From: DATHRK01 sp035513295 | GTDB taxonomy: Bacteria > Gemmatimonadota > Gemmatimonadetes > Longimicrobiales > RSA9 | Length of the DNA stretch: 8,620 nt | Direction of reading: 5' to 3' | Assembly: GCA_035513295.1 (NCBI GenBank) | Contig: DATKCH010000098.1 | Span: 1 to 8,620, forward strand | Shown: one piece after another, positions 1 to 6,734 of the stretch | Layout: the number at the start of each line of letters is the position of its first letter | Position numbering within the stretch: the stretch's first letter is position 1 | Notes under the pieces: model-generated | The model's input: only the letters and a program-made list of their open reading frames with translations | Told to the model about the DNA's origin: nothing | Databases searched by the model: none | Made by a program: the position numbers and the translations under genes

Positions 1-297
1 CATGTGCTCGAGGAACTCCCTCACGGGGACGCAGCGCGCGCCGGCCGCTGAGCCGCGCTCGAGCACCCCGTCGAGATGGCCGAACAGGTGCTCGAGACCG
101 GAATGGAGGACGTCCTGCTTGTTGCGGTAGTGGGCGTAGAAGGTCGCCCGCCCGACGCCGGCGCGGTCGAGGATGTCCTGTACCGTGATGTCGTCGAACC
201 TCCGCTCGTGGAGCAGCTCGACCAGGGCGTCGCCGAGCGCCCGCCTGCTCCGCAGCACGCGGGGATCGCTCCGGGAGGTCCTTTTCCGAACGTTCAT
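1..297 (-). CDS. TetR/AcrR-family transcriptional regulator, N-terminal part (runs off the left edge)
   Basis: Reading the minus strand from the ATG at 297 gives 99 open codons to the window edge, so the protein is incomplete at its C-terminus. It is a DNA-binding repressor of the TetR type: a basic N-terminus (MNVRKRTSRSD), a first helix around residues 17-31, then the diagnostic helix-turn-helix at about 36-62, including ITVQDILDRAGVGRATFYAHY and the following NKQDVL. The GRATFYAHY recognition-helix segment is characteristic of the family. The C-terminal ligand-binding domain is mostly outside the window, so the inducer cannot be guessed. No clear Shine-Dalgarno precedes the ATG. The gene is divergent from the membrane protein gene starting at 389, with 91 bases between them. 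That is the usual arrangement for a TetR protein controlling itself and its neighbour. Family assignment is firm; the target gene is inferred from position. Confidence 0.88.
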   Translation of the reverse strand, partial: MNVRKRTSRSDPRVLRSRRALGDALVELLHERRFDDITVQDILDRAGVGRATFYAHYRNKQDVLHSGLEHLFGHLDGVLERGSAAGARCVPVREFLEHM

Positions 298-301
298 GGG
301 G

Positions 302-318
302 GTACTGTTCGAGAGTGC
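302..318. promoter_or_regulatory. Candidate TetR operator (imperfect palindrome)
   Basis: The 17-base stretch GTACTGTTCGAGAGTGC is an imperfect inverted repeat around C310. Outer pairs G302/C318, ACT (304-306)/AGT (314-316) and T308/A312 match. It lies 5 bases upstream of the TetR start codon, inside the divergent gap, where autorepressing TetR operators are usually found. A second, shorter perfect palindrome (GAACGTTC, 288-295) overlaps the start region. The assignment rests on symmetry and position only; short palindromes are common in GC-rich DNA. Confidence 0.35.
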
Positions 319-339
319 GCGCGGGGACGCGAACGCGGC

Positions 340-347
340 TATAGGAT
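340..347 (+). promoter_or_regulatory. Possible -10 element for the 389-914 gene
   Basis: TATAGGAT is the only AT-rich, -10-like stretch in the TetR/membrane-protein gap, and it would give a 5' leader of about 35 bases before the ATG at 389. No convincing -35 hexamer lies 16-18 bases upstream. The same bases read on the other strand (CCTATAGCC) could equally serve the TetR gene, so the direction is uncertain. Confidence 0.25.
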
Positions 348-388
348 TGTCGCCCGAACCCGACTCCGGCAACCCTGGACCCATTTCC

Positions 389-914
389 ATGACCACGAAT
401 CGACGCGCAGGACTCGCGCTCATCGCAGGTGCCGTCGCCTTCTTCGGCGTCCTGATCTGGCATCCCACGGGCCGCGAGGCCGCAGGCGGCGGCTATCCTC
501 GCCGAGTTGACGGTGCTGCTCGGCGCGCTCGGGCTGACCGTCCACCTCCGGGCCGCGCGGGACACCGCCCTCGCCGCATTCGTCACCTACGCAGCGGCGA
601 CGATGTCGCTGATCATCGCCGCGGTCGCGGCCGGCTGGATCGATTCACCCGCAGCGGGGACGCTGAATCGTTCGTTCGCCACCGTAGGGTTCGGGCTTGC
701 GGCCGTTGCCATGATCCTGTGGTCCTTGGCGATGTGGCGGACGCGCTTCTCGCGCACGCTCGCAATTCTCGGTGCGGCAGTCGGCGTCTTCACACTCGCG
801 GGCCTTTTGCACGGTGCCGGCCTCACGCTCCACGGGTTCGGTGGTCTGGTGATGCTGGCGTTCACCGTCTGGGTCGCTTGGACCGGGATGGTGCTGAGGG
901 GGCAGGCCGCGTAG
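389..914 (+). pseudogene. Small multi-pass membrane protein gene with an apparent +1 frameshift near its 5' end
   Basis: Two adjoining reading frames look like parts of one gene. From the ATG at 389, one frame encodes MTTNRRAGLALIAGAVAFFG and continues VLIWHPTGREAA, a basic N-terminus plus one membrane helix. It then turns into low-quality Arg/Gly/Pro sequence after about 480. A second frame is open from just after the stop at 453-455 to the TAG at 912-914. It carries helices such as LTVLLGALGLTVHL, MSLIIAAVAAGW, FGLAAVAMILWSLAMW, TLAILGAAVGVFTLAGLL and LVMLAFTVWVAWTGMVL. Removing one base in the GC-rich stretch at about 480-493 joins them into a protein of about 174 residues with five or so membrane helices. 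It could be a true pseudogene, a sequencing or assembly error, or a shorter protein starting at TTG 507 or ATG 603. I do not recognise the family; a domain of the DUF4386 kind is only a loose resemblance. Its divergent position makes it the likely TetR target. Confidence 0.55.
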
Positions 915-981
915 AGGACCGGCCCTGGAGTTTCGGCTCGACACTGTCTGAAGAGGGGTGAGGTAATAAAGGGCCAAACCA

Positions 982-1018
982 AAGCCCCACTCGGAGTCAG
1001 TAACTCCCAGCGGGGCTT
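982..1018 (-). terminator. Intrinsic terminator of tRNA-Ile
   Basis: Arms 982-997 and 1003-1018 pair over 16 positions with one mismatch and one position that is a G-U wobble only in the minus-strand RNA. The short loop is at 998-1002. On the minus strand the stem is followed by a T-rich run (CTTTGGTTTGG, later TTTATTA). It begins 11 bases past the tRNA 3' end. The hairpin may also end plus-strand transcripts from the 389-914 gene, because CTTCCTCTT follows on that side. Confidence 0.8.
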
Positions 1019-1028
1019 CCTCTTCCTA

Positions 1029-1103
<75 letters not shown>

Positions 1104-1114
1104 CGACTCTGGAT

Positions 1115-1159
1115 CGTCCGCCCCGGATTCCGGCGTACACGGCGCGCCGGACGGGGACG
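1115..1159 (-). other. Possible hairpin in the tRNA-Ile precursor leader
   Basis: CCGGCG at 1130-1135 pairs with CGCCGG at 1145-1150. CCCCG at 1121-1125 pairs with CGGGG at 1152-1156, and three more pairs extend to 1115/1159. This would fold in the 5' leader of the tRNA precursor. It may be a processing or antitermination structure, or a chance product of GC-rich sequence. Confidence 0.28.
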
Positions 1160-1214
1160 AAAACCCGACCCGCGCGGCCGCCGGCGTTGCCGGAGCGGAC
1201 CGCGCGGGGCTCGG

Positions 1215-1243
1215 ATGATAACGACGACGGCAGGGGGGTTCAA
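1215..1243 (-). promoter_or_regulatory. Sigma70-type promoter of tRNA-Ile
   Basis: On the minus strand TTGAAC (1243-1238) is followed after exactly 17 bases by TATCAT (1220-1215), close to the TTGACA/TATAAT consensus. Transcription would start near 1208, leaving a leader of about 105 bases before the tRNA. It lies 34 bases from the putative plus-strand -10 at 1277, so the two promoters are back to back. Confidence 0.72.
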
Positions 1244-1276
1244 CCTGTTCGCGGTGCGCCCGGCCCTCTCCGCCGC

Positions 1277-1288
1277 TATCCTGCGCGC
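1277..1288 (+). promoter_or_regulatory. Putative leaderless promoter -10 element
   Basis: TATCCT at 1277-1282 fits the TAnnnT pattern and is followed by exactly six bases before the ATG at 1289, so transcription would begin at or beside the start codon. There is no Shine-Dalgarno upstream. No good -35 is visible, which is common for leaderless genes in GC-rich bacteria. Confidence 0.45.
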
Positions 1289-3148
1289 ATGAGCACCGCC
1301 GCGGCGCCGGGCGCGCGCCGGGTCCAGATCGAGACCCCCGAGCACGTCCGGATCGGATACGAGCTGGCCGACCTCGGGTCCCGCTTCCTGGCCTTCGTGC
1401 TGGACCTCCTGCTCTTCGGCCTCGCGCTGTTCGCGCTGGGGCTCGTACTCCCCTTCGTCCTGTCCCGCTTCGAGGTGTCGCGGACGCTCCTCACGTGGGG
1501 AATCGCGGTCCTGCTGATCGGGTTCATGCTGGGCCTCTGGCTGTACTTCAGCCTCTTCGAGGGGCTCGCAGGCGGCCGCACACCCGGCAAGCGCCTCGTG
1601 GGCCTGCGCGTGATCCACGACGGCGGCTACCCGCTGACGTTCCGCGGCTCCGTGGTCCGCAACCTGATCCGGCTCATCGACCTGCAACCGCTCGGGACCT
1701 GGATGGTGGGCGGCGCGGCGATGCTCATGACGCCGCGCACGCAGCGACTCGGCGACCTCGCGGCGGGCACCCTGGTCGTGCGCGACCGCGCCAAGAGCAC
1801 GTTGCCCGAGCGCGCGGCGCTGTCCGGCTCCGCCGCCGGGCCACCGGTCCTCACGTACCGTCAATTCGAGGTGCTCTCGAGCTACGTCTCGCGGCGAACC
1901 GAGCTGCGGCCGGAAGCGCGCGCGCGCGTCGCGGCGTCGCTGGCGGCCTCGCTGGCCGATCACCTGGAGGAGCGCGCCCCGGTGCCGGCGGCCAGGCCGC
2001 CGGGCGGCTGGAGGGGAGGCGAGGATCTGCGCAACGACGGGCGCCTGGTGGCGCTGCTGGAGGCGGAGCGGCCGCGCTGGCACGCGCGCGGCGAGGGCCC
2101 CGCCTCGCGCAGCGCGCAGGCGGTCGCGCTGGTGCGCACGCAGTCGCAGCGCTGGCACGATTACGAGCTGCTCCTGGAACGCGCGAAGCGCGGGCTGAGG
2201 CGGCTCCCGGAAGAGGATCTGCCGCGCTTCGCAGGGATGTACCGGGAGGTCGCGGCCGACCTGGCGCGGGCGCGCACGTACCACGGGTCCATCGAGCTGC
2301 AGGAGTCGCTGGAGCGACTCGTGGGCGCCGGGCACAACCTCCTGTACCGGCCGCTCGGCCGTTCCTGGGAGGCGCTGCGCGCATGGGTATCGGGGGGGTT
2401 CCCCGCGCTGGTGCGGCGCCTCCTGCCCGTCGTCGCGCTCGCGGGCCTGCTCCTGTTCGGGCCCATGTTCGCGACTTATGCGCACGTCCGCACCGATCCG
2501 GACGTGGCGCGTACATACCTGCCGGTCGAGATGATCAGCCGCGCCGAGAACGCGGCGGACCGCGCGGCCAGCGGCCGGGGCTACGTGGACGTCCCGTCGG
2601 GCTTGATGCCGATGTTCTCGACGCTGCTCATCTCGAACAACGTGCGCGTTACCTTCCTCGCGTTCGCCGGCGGCATCCTCGCGGGGTTGGGGACGGCGGC
2701 GGTGCTCATCCTGAACGGCATGCACATCGGCGCGGTCTTCGGCCTGTACGCGCACCACGAGGCGAGCGCCCTGGTCTGGGGGTTCGTGGCCCCGCACGGG
2801 GTGCTCGAGCTGACGGCGATCGTGGTCTCGGGGGCGGCGGGCCTCTGGCTGGGGTCGGCTCTGCTCGCGCCGGGCAGGCGGACGCGCGGCGAGGCGCTCA
2901 GGCGGCGCGGCCGGGAGGCCGTCGGACTGCTCGCGGGCACCACCCTGCTGCTGATCCTCGCGGGGCTCGTGGAGGGGTTCCTGTCCCCCGCGCCCCTGCC
3001 GCCGGCCGTGAAGTTCGGCTTCGCGGCGCTGTTCGCGCTCACGATGTTCGCCTACCTGACTGCGTCGGGGCGGACCGCCGAGGATCGCGAGCTCGCCCGC
3101 GGGATCCCCGAGCGTTCCGCGCCGTCGCCGGGCGCGCCGCCCGCGTAG
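1289..3148 (+). CDS. RDD-SpoIIM fusion membrane protein
   Basis: This 619-residue protein joins two families usually encoded separately. Residues 1-170 are an RDD domain: ETPEHVRIGYELADLGSRF leads into helix 1 (about 34-56) with R32 and D39. Helix 2 (about 66-90) is followed by GGRTPGKRLVGLRV (95-108) and RLGDLAAGTLVV (about 153-164). A soluble stretch with the RDD-associated LTYRQFEVLSSYVSRR follows. From about residue 288 (RWHDYELLLERAKRG) a SpoIIM-family domain starts, with the YREVAADLARAR segment, several helices from about 375, NNVRVTFLAFAGG near 450, PHGVLEL near 503 and VEGF near 561. SpoIIM homologues outside spore-formers are integral membrane proteins of unclear function that cluster with MoxR genes. 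The ATG at 1289 is chosen because further upstream the frame crosses the tRNA. It converges on the MoxR operon, with one base between stop codons, so it probably serves the same envelope system. Confidence 0.92.
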   Translation: MSTAAAPGARRVQIETPEHVRIGYELADLGSRFLAFVLDLLLFGLALFALGLVLPFVLSRFEVSRTLLTWGIAVLLIGFMLGLWLYFSLFEGLAGGRTPGKRLVGLRVIHDGGYPLTFRGSVVRNLIRLIDLQPLGTWMVGGAAMLMTPRTQRLGDLAAGTLVVRDRAKSTLPERAALSGSAAGPPVLTYRQFEVLSSYVSRRTELRPEARARVAASLAASLADHLEERAPVPAARPPGGWRGGEDLRNDGRLVALLEAERPRWHARGEGPASRSAQAVALVRTQSQRWHDYELLLERAKRGLRRLPEEDLPRFAGMYREVAADLARARTYHGSIELQESLERLVGAGHNLLYRPLGRSWEALRAWVSGGFPALVRRLLPVVALAGLLLFGPMFATYAHVRTDPDVARTYLPVEMISRAENAADRAASGRGYVDVPSGLMPMFSTLLISNNVRVTFLAFAGGILAGLGTAAVLILNGMHIGAVFGLYAHHEASALVWGFVAPHGVLELTAIVVSGAAGLWLGSALLAPGRRTRGEALRRRGREAVGLLAGTTLLLILAGLVEGFLSPAPLPPAVKFGFAALFALTMFAYLTASGRTAEDRELARGIPERSAPSPGAPPA

Positions 3149-3149
3149 C

Positions 3150-4574
3150 CTACAACATCCCTCGCCGCTTCACCTCGAGGTAGCGCGACAGCGTGTCCGG
3201 GATCGCCTGACCCGGCTCCGCGTCCACGACCAGCACGCCCGCGCGCTTCATGCCCCCGAGCGCCACCGCCCTGGCGCGCAGCATCTCCTCCGCGGCGGCG
3301 CGCCGGAAGGCGTCCGCGTCGGTGGCCACGGGAGCCCCCGCCGCCAGCTCCAGGCCCGGGTTGCGCAGCGCGACGATGAGCGGCAGGTGGGAGACCGCCG
3401 AGCGGGCGAGCTGCGCCAGAAGCGCCGACGAGGCGCGCGCGTCGATGATGTCGGTGAACACGACGATCAGCGACCGGCGTTTCAGGTGCCGCGCGAGGTA
3501 GGTGAACGCGACCGGGTAGTTGGGCTCGACGAAGCGGGGCTGCACCCCGGCCAGCAGGTCTGCGATGCGCGACAGCCGGGGAGTCGCGGGCGGCAGGAAC
3601 GAGCGCACCTGCTCGTCGAACACCATGACGCCCACCCGGTCGCCGTGCGCCCGCGCGGCCTCCGTCAGTAGCAGCGCCGCGGACAGCGCGTGGTCGATGC
3701 GCTCCCGGTCGTCGATCTGCTCGGTCATGAGGCGGCCGCCGTCGATCACGATCATCACGTTCTGGCTGCGCTCGGTCCGGTAGCGGCGCGCGATGACCTC
3801 CTCACGCCGTGCCGTCGCCTTCCAGTCGATGGAGCGCGGGTCGTCGCCCTCGCTGTACTCCCGCAGGCTCTCGAACGCGCTGCCCTCGCCCCACTGGCGC
3901 TGGCGGCGCAGGCCCTCCCGAGCGAGCCGGCTGCGCAGGCCGCCCAGCCGCTGCTTGCGCAGCTCCTCCGCCCCGGGCTGGACCGTCACCGACGCCGACG
4001 CGCGAGTCCGGAACTGCCGCCAGGCGAGGCCCCAGGGGCCGAGCACCCGCGTGTGCACGTCGCCGAACTCGTGGACGCCGCGGTCCACGGCGCGCACCCG
4101 GTAGGCCGCGTCGGCGTAGGAGCGCGGCGGCACCGAGAGCCGGATGGAGTCCTCCGGGGTCTCCAGGTCGCGCCTCTCGCCGGCGCCGGCGCCGGCGCTG
4201 GGCGGGGCGCGGCCGGACTCCAGGCCCAGCAGCGGCCTGTTCGGCGTCTTGCTCGCCTCCCGCCACGGCCCCGCGCGCTCGAGCCCGGGCGACAGGTCGT
4301 CGGTCAGCAGGATGTCGGTCGCGCGCAGCTGCAGGTTGCGGATCTCGTAGCGCACGTCGGCCGCGCCCCTGAGCGACAGGCGCTTCGGCGTTTCGCGGCT
4401 CACGGAGGGCGCGCGGGCGCGATACCAGTCGAGCAGGAACGCCGCGAGCAGGGCCGCGTCCAGCGCGAGCGCCACGGGCGCCCGCACGAGGAACACCGGA
4501 GCCACGAGCGCGACCGCCGCCAGGAATCTCCGGCTCGGAACCGGGACCGGTTCGGCGAACCCGCGCCAGGTCAC
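3150..4574 (-). CDS. DUF58 family protein (vWA-fold partner of MoxR)
   Basis: This 474-residue protein is the last gene of the operon. Two membrane helices lie at about 17-30 and 32-50, followed by a beta-rich region with the VRAVDRGVHEFGDVHTRVLG segment (about 160-179). The DUF58 signature ESLREYSEGDDPRSIDWKAT spans 235-254. A von Willebrand A-like domain follows: VMIVIDGGRLM (273-283), GDRVGVMVFD (311-320) and VVFTDIID (371-378). The C-terminus RYLEVKRRGML is typical. DUF58 proteins are encoded with MoxR ATPases and are thought to be their metal-binding or adaptor partners. The MIDAS position reads D-G-G-R rather than D-x-S-x-S, so classical metal binding is doubtful. An Ala-Gly linker (about 124-132) comes from a GCCGGC repeat. 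The start is GTG at 4574, 28 bases after MoxR, with GGAG about 10 bases upstream; an ATG 11 bases upstream is out of frame and hits a stop at once. Confidence 0.93.
   Translation of the reverse strand: MTWRGFAEPVPVPSRRFLAAVALVAPVFLVRAPVALALDAALLAAFLLDWYRARAPSVSRETPKRLSLRGAADVRYEIRNLQLRATDILLTDDLSPGLERAGPWREASKTPNRPLLGLESGRAPPSAGAGAGERRDLETPEDSIRLSVPPRSYADAAYRVRAVDRGVHEFGDVHTRVLGPWGLAWRQFRTRASASVTVQPGAEELRKQRLGGLRSRLAREGLRRQRQWGEGSAFESLREYSEGDDPRSIDWKATARREEVIARRYRTERSQNVMIVIDGGRLMTEQIDDRERIDHALSAALLLTEAARAHGDRVGVMVFDEQVRSFLPPATPRLSRIADLLAGVQPRFVEPNYPVAFTYLARHLKRRSLIVVFTDIIDARASSALLAQLARSAVSHLPLIVALRNPGLELAAGAPVATDADAFRRAAAEEMLRARAVALGGMKRAGVLVVDAEPGQAIPDTLSRYLEVKRRGML
4179..4196. repeat. (GCCGGC)3 simple repeat within the DUF58 gene
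   Basis: Three perfect tandem copies of the hexamer encode alternating Ala-Gly in a low-complexity insertion between beta strands of the DUF58 protein. Copy-number change would add or remove two residues without shifting the frame, so length variation between strains would be tolerated. Confidence 0.7.
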
Positions 4575-4602
4575 GAGGCCATCGCTCCGCCCCTCCCGCC
4601 CG

Positions 4603-5562
4603 TCAGCGAGGCGCCTCGAGCGACTCCAGGAGGGAGCGCAGCCGATCGTCGGGCGCGATGCCCTCCACCTCCGCTTCGGGCGTGAGGAGCACGCGGTGCC
4701 GGAGCACCGGAAAGGACAGCGCCTTGACGTCGTCCGGCGTGACGAAGTCCCGCCCGTTGACCAGCGCCTCGGCGCGCGCGGCGAGGAAAAGCGCCACGCC
4801 GGCGCGCGGGCTGGCGCCCAGCGAGAACACCGGCTCGGCGCGCGTCACCCGCACGATCTGGGTGATGTAGTCGCGGATCCTGGGCTCCACGTGCACGGCA
4901 GCCGTGCGCGCGCGCAGCTCGCCCAGCTCGGCGCCCGAGAAGACCGGGACCAGGCCCGACTCGGCGAGGTCCTGCGCGTCGAAGCCGTCGGCGTACAGAT
5001 CCAGCACCGCGCGCTCAGCGGCCTCGGCGGGGTAGCCCACGTCGATCTTCAGGAGGAATCGGTCGAGCTGTGCCTCGGGCAGCGGGTAGGTGCCCTCGTA
5101 CTCCACCGGGTTCTGCGTCGCGTACACCGTGAACGGCGCGGGCAACGGCCGGGTCGTTCCGTCTACCGTGACGTGGCGTTCCTCCATCGCCTCGAGCAGC
5201 GCGGACTGCGTCTTGGCCGGGGCGCGGTTGATCTCGTCCGCCAGCAGCAGATCCGTGAACACCGGACCCTGGCGGTACTGGAAGGTGCCCTCGGTGCGGT
5301 TCAGCACGCTCACGCCGACGAGGTCGGACGGCATGAGGTCGGGCGTGAACTGGATGCGGCCGAAGCGCAGGTCGAGGGTGCGCGCGAGCGCCCTCACGGC
5401 GAGCGTCTTGGCGGTGCCGGGGACGCCCTCCAGCAGCGCGTGGCCGCCGGCCAGCAGCGCGACGAGCATGTGCCGGATGACGTCATCCTGGCCGATGACG
5501 ACGCGTCCGACCCGCTCGAGCAGGACCTCGATCCGGGAGTGGAGCGGTTGGGCTTCGGTCAC
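4603..5562 (-). CDS. MoxR family AAA+ ATPase
   Basis: This 319-residue cytoplasmic ATPase matches the MoxR family over its full length. The N-terminal VVIGQDDVIRHMLVALLAGG (21-40) precedes the Walker A motif GVPGTAKT (46-53, K52). PDLMPSDLVG is at 74-83 and GPVFTDLLLADEINRAP at 99-115 (Walker B D109/E110). Sensor 1 is YATQNP (N151), and LPEAQLDRF (161-169) carries the presumed arginine finger R168. Sensor 2 is SPRAG (R253). All catalytic residues are present. MoxR proteins use ATP hydrolysis to remodel or mature partner complexes together with vWA proteins, here the DUF58 product of the next gene. The start is GTG, sharing GTGA (5562-5559) with the stop of DUF4350, which points to translational coupling. 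An AGAGGA Shine-Dalgarno sits about five bases upstream. The family is certain; its client is unknown. Confidence 0.97.
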   Translation of the reverse strand: MTEAQPLHSRIEVLLERVGRVVIGQDDVIRHMLVALLAGGHALLEGVPGTAKTLAVRALARTLDLRFGRIQFTPDLMPSDLVGVSVLNRTEGTFQYRQGPVFTDLLLADEINRAPAKTQSALLEAMEERHVTVDGTTRPLPAPFTVYATQNPVEYEGTYPLPEAQLDRFLLKIDVGYPAEAAERAVLDLYADGFDAQDLAESGLVPVFSGAELGELRARTAAVHVEPRIRDYITQIVRVTRAEPVFSLGASPRAGVALFLAARAEALVNGRDFVTPDDVKALSFPVLRHRVLLTPEAEVEGIAPDDRLRSLLESLEAPR

Positions 5563-6734
5563 TCGTTCCTCTCAGGATGGATGACGTCGTCGATCGCGTT
5601 CGCTATCGCGGCCGGGGCCGCGTCGGCGGCCAGGGCGGCGGCGAGCCGGCGGGCCGGCTCCGCACGGGTCGGGTGGGAGCGGAGCCGGTCCAGCAGGGCG
5701 TCCGCTTCCGTCTCGCCGGCGGCGGCGGGCTCGCGCAGCCGGCGCGCCAGCCCCGCCATCAACAGGCGCCGCGCGGTCGGACGCGCCTCCGCCCCGTGGT
5801 AGACGCGCGCGAGGGCGTCCACGTGCTCGAGCGGCGAGCGGCGGCGCGCCGGGGCCGGGGCGCGGGGCGCGCCCAGTCTCCTGCCGAGCAGGAGCAGCAG
5901 ACCCAGCGCCGCGAGCCCGAGCTGCGCCAGCGCCCGACCGGCCGGCCGCTCGCGCGCGAAGTCCCAGAGCGCCCGGACCGGATGGCCGCCGCCGGTAAAA
6001 CCGTGATGGTACTCGTCGAACCATACGGTATCGCCTGGCTCCGCCAGGTTCGCGGCCGCCCGCACCATTATCTGCACCGCGCCCGGGTGCGCGCGCGCGG
6101 TTTCGTTCGACACCAGCGTCTGGTCGGCGAGCGCGACCACCCTGCCCCGTCCGAACACGTAGACTATGGTCACGGGATCGCCCGCTTCGGTCTCGATCAG
6201 CGCCTCGTACTCGAGCTCGGGGGGAAGCGACCGGAACGCCGAGGCGGCGGGGGGGACGGAATCGACGCCGGACGCCCACTCGTGGTCGGTCGGGGTCGAC
6301 GGGAAGCGTGGGATCCGGAGGAAGGCGGCCGGCACGACGGGCGTGTGGTCGCCCAGGTCCAGAGACCGGGTGAGCCATCCGAAGAGCGAGGCATCGTGCC
6401 CTGGGGCGAATACGAGAGTACCCCCCGACCTCACCCAGGCCACCAGGCCGTTCCGCTCGGACGTCGAGAGGCCGACGGTGCCCACCGCGAGCATGACCAG
6501 CGGGCCGCGCAGCGGATCCGCCTCGACGAACGGCGAATACCGGCGGGCGGCGGGGACGCCCAGCGTCCGCATGGTCTCATACAGCGCCCCCGCGCCCATC
6601 TCCGTCGTGAGGAGCGTGCTCGCGCGCGGGTCCATGCTCCGTCCCCGACGTGGAATCACCAACAGCGACGCCGCCGTGAACGCGAGGAGAATGACCACCA
6701 GCGCGGTGAGCTGGCGATTGCCGGGTTCAGCCAT
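5559..6734 (-). CDS. DUF4350 domain membrane protein
   Basis: This 391-residue protein is third in the operon. After an N-terminal helix (about 9-26), an extracytoplasmic DUF4350 region follows. It includes TEMGAGALYETMRTLGVPAA and, further on, GLVAWVRSGGTLVFAPGHD, a fold related to GATase-like sensor domains. The WFDEYHHGF motif is near residue 234, and a second helix LGLAALGLLLLLG lies at about 268-284. A basic, Arg/Ala-rich cytoplasmic tail with helical repeats completes it. The function is unknown; the family is a regular neighbour of MoxR and DUF58 genes and may present a periplasmic ligand-binding module. I start it at ATG 6734 (MAEPGNRQLT) rather than at an earlier in-frame start at 6821, because the earlier 29 residues are Arg-rich and would overlap DUF4129 by 95 bases. 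The chosen start overlaps the DUF4129 stop by 8 bases and lacks a Shine-Dalgarno, so it is probably translated by coupling. Confidence 0.88.
   Translation of the reverse strand: MAEPGNRQLTALVVILLAFTAASLLVIPRRGRSMDPRASTLLTTEMGAGALYETMRTLGVPAARRYSPFVEADPLRGPLVMLAVGTVGLSTSERNGLVAWVRSGGTLVFAPGHDASLFGWLTRSLDLGDHTPVVPAAFLRIPRFPSTPTDHEWASGVDSVPPAASAFRSLPPELEYEALIETEAGDPVTIVYVFGRGRVVALADQTLVSNETARAHPGAVQIMVRAAANLAEPGDTVWFDEYHHGFTGGGHPVRALWDFARERPAGRALAQLGLAALGLLLLLGRRLGAPRAPAPARRRSPLEHVDALARVYHGAEARPTARRLLMAGLARRLREPAAAGETEADALLDRLRSHPTRAEPARRLAAALAADAAPAAIANAIDDVIHPERNE

Noticed and set aside
173..961. 262-residue frame from 173 to 961 as a single gene
   Set aside because: The first 72 codons lie antisense to the TetR helix-turn-helix, and the part after about 490 is Arg-rich off-frame sequence. 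Only the 389-480 segment is likely coding.
3690..5802. Plus-strand open frames opposite DUF58 and MoxR (331 and 368 residues)
   Set aside because: MoxR and DUF58 on the minus strand are unambiguous; the plus frames show no domain.
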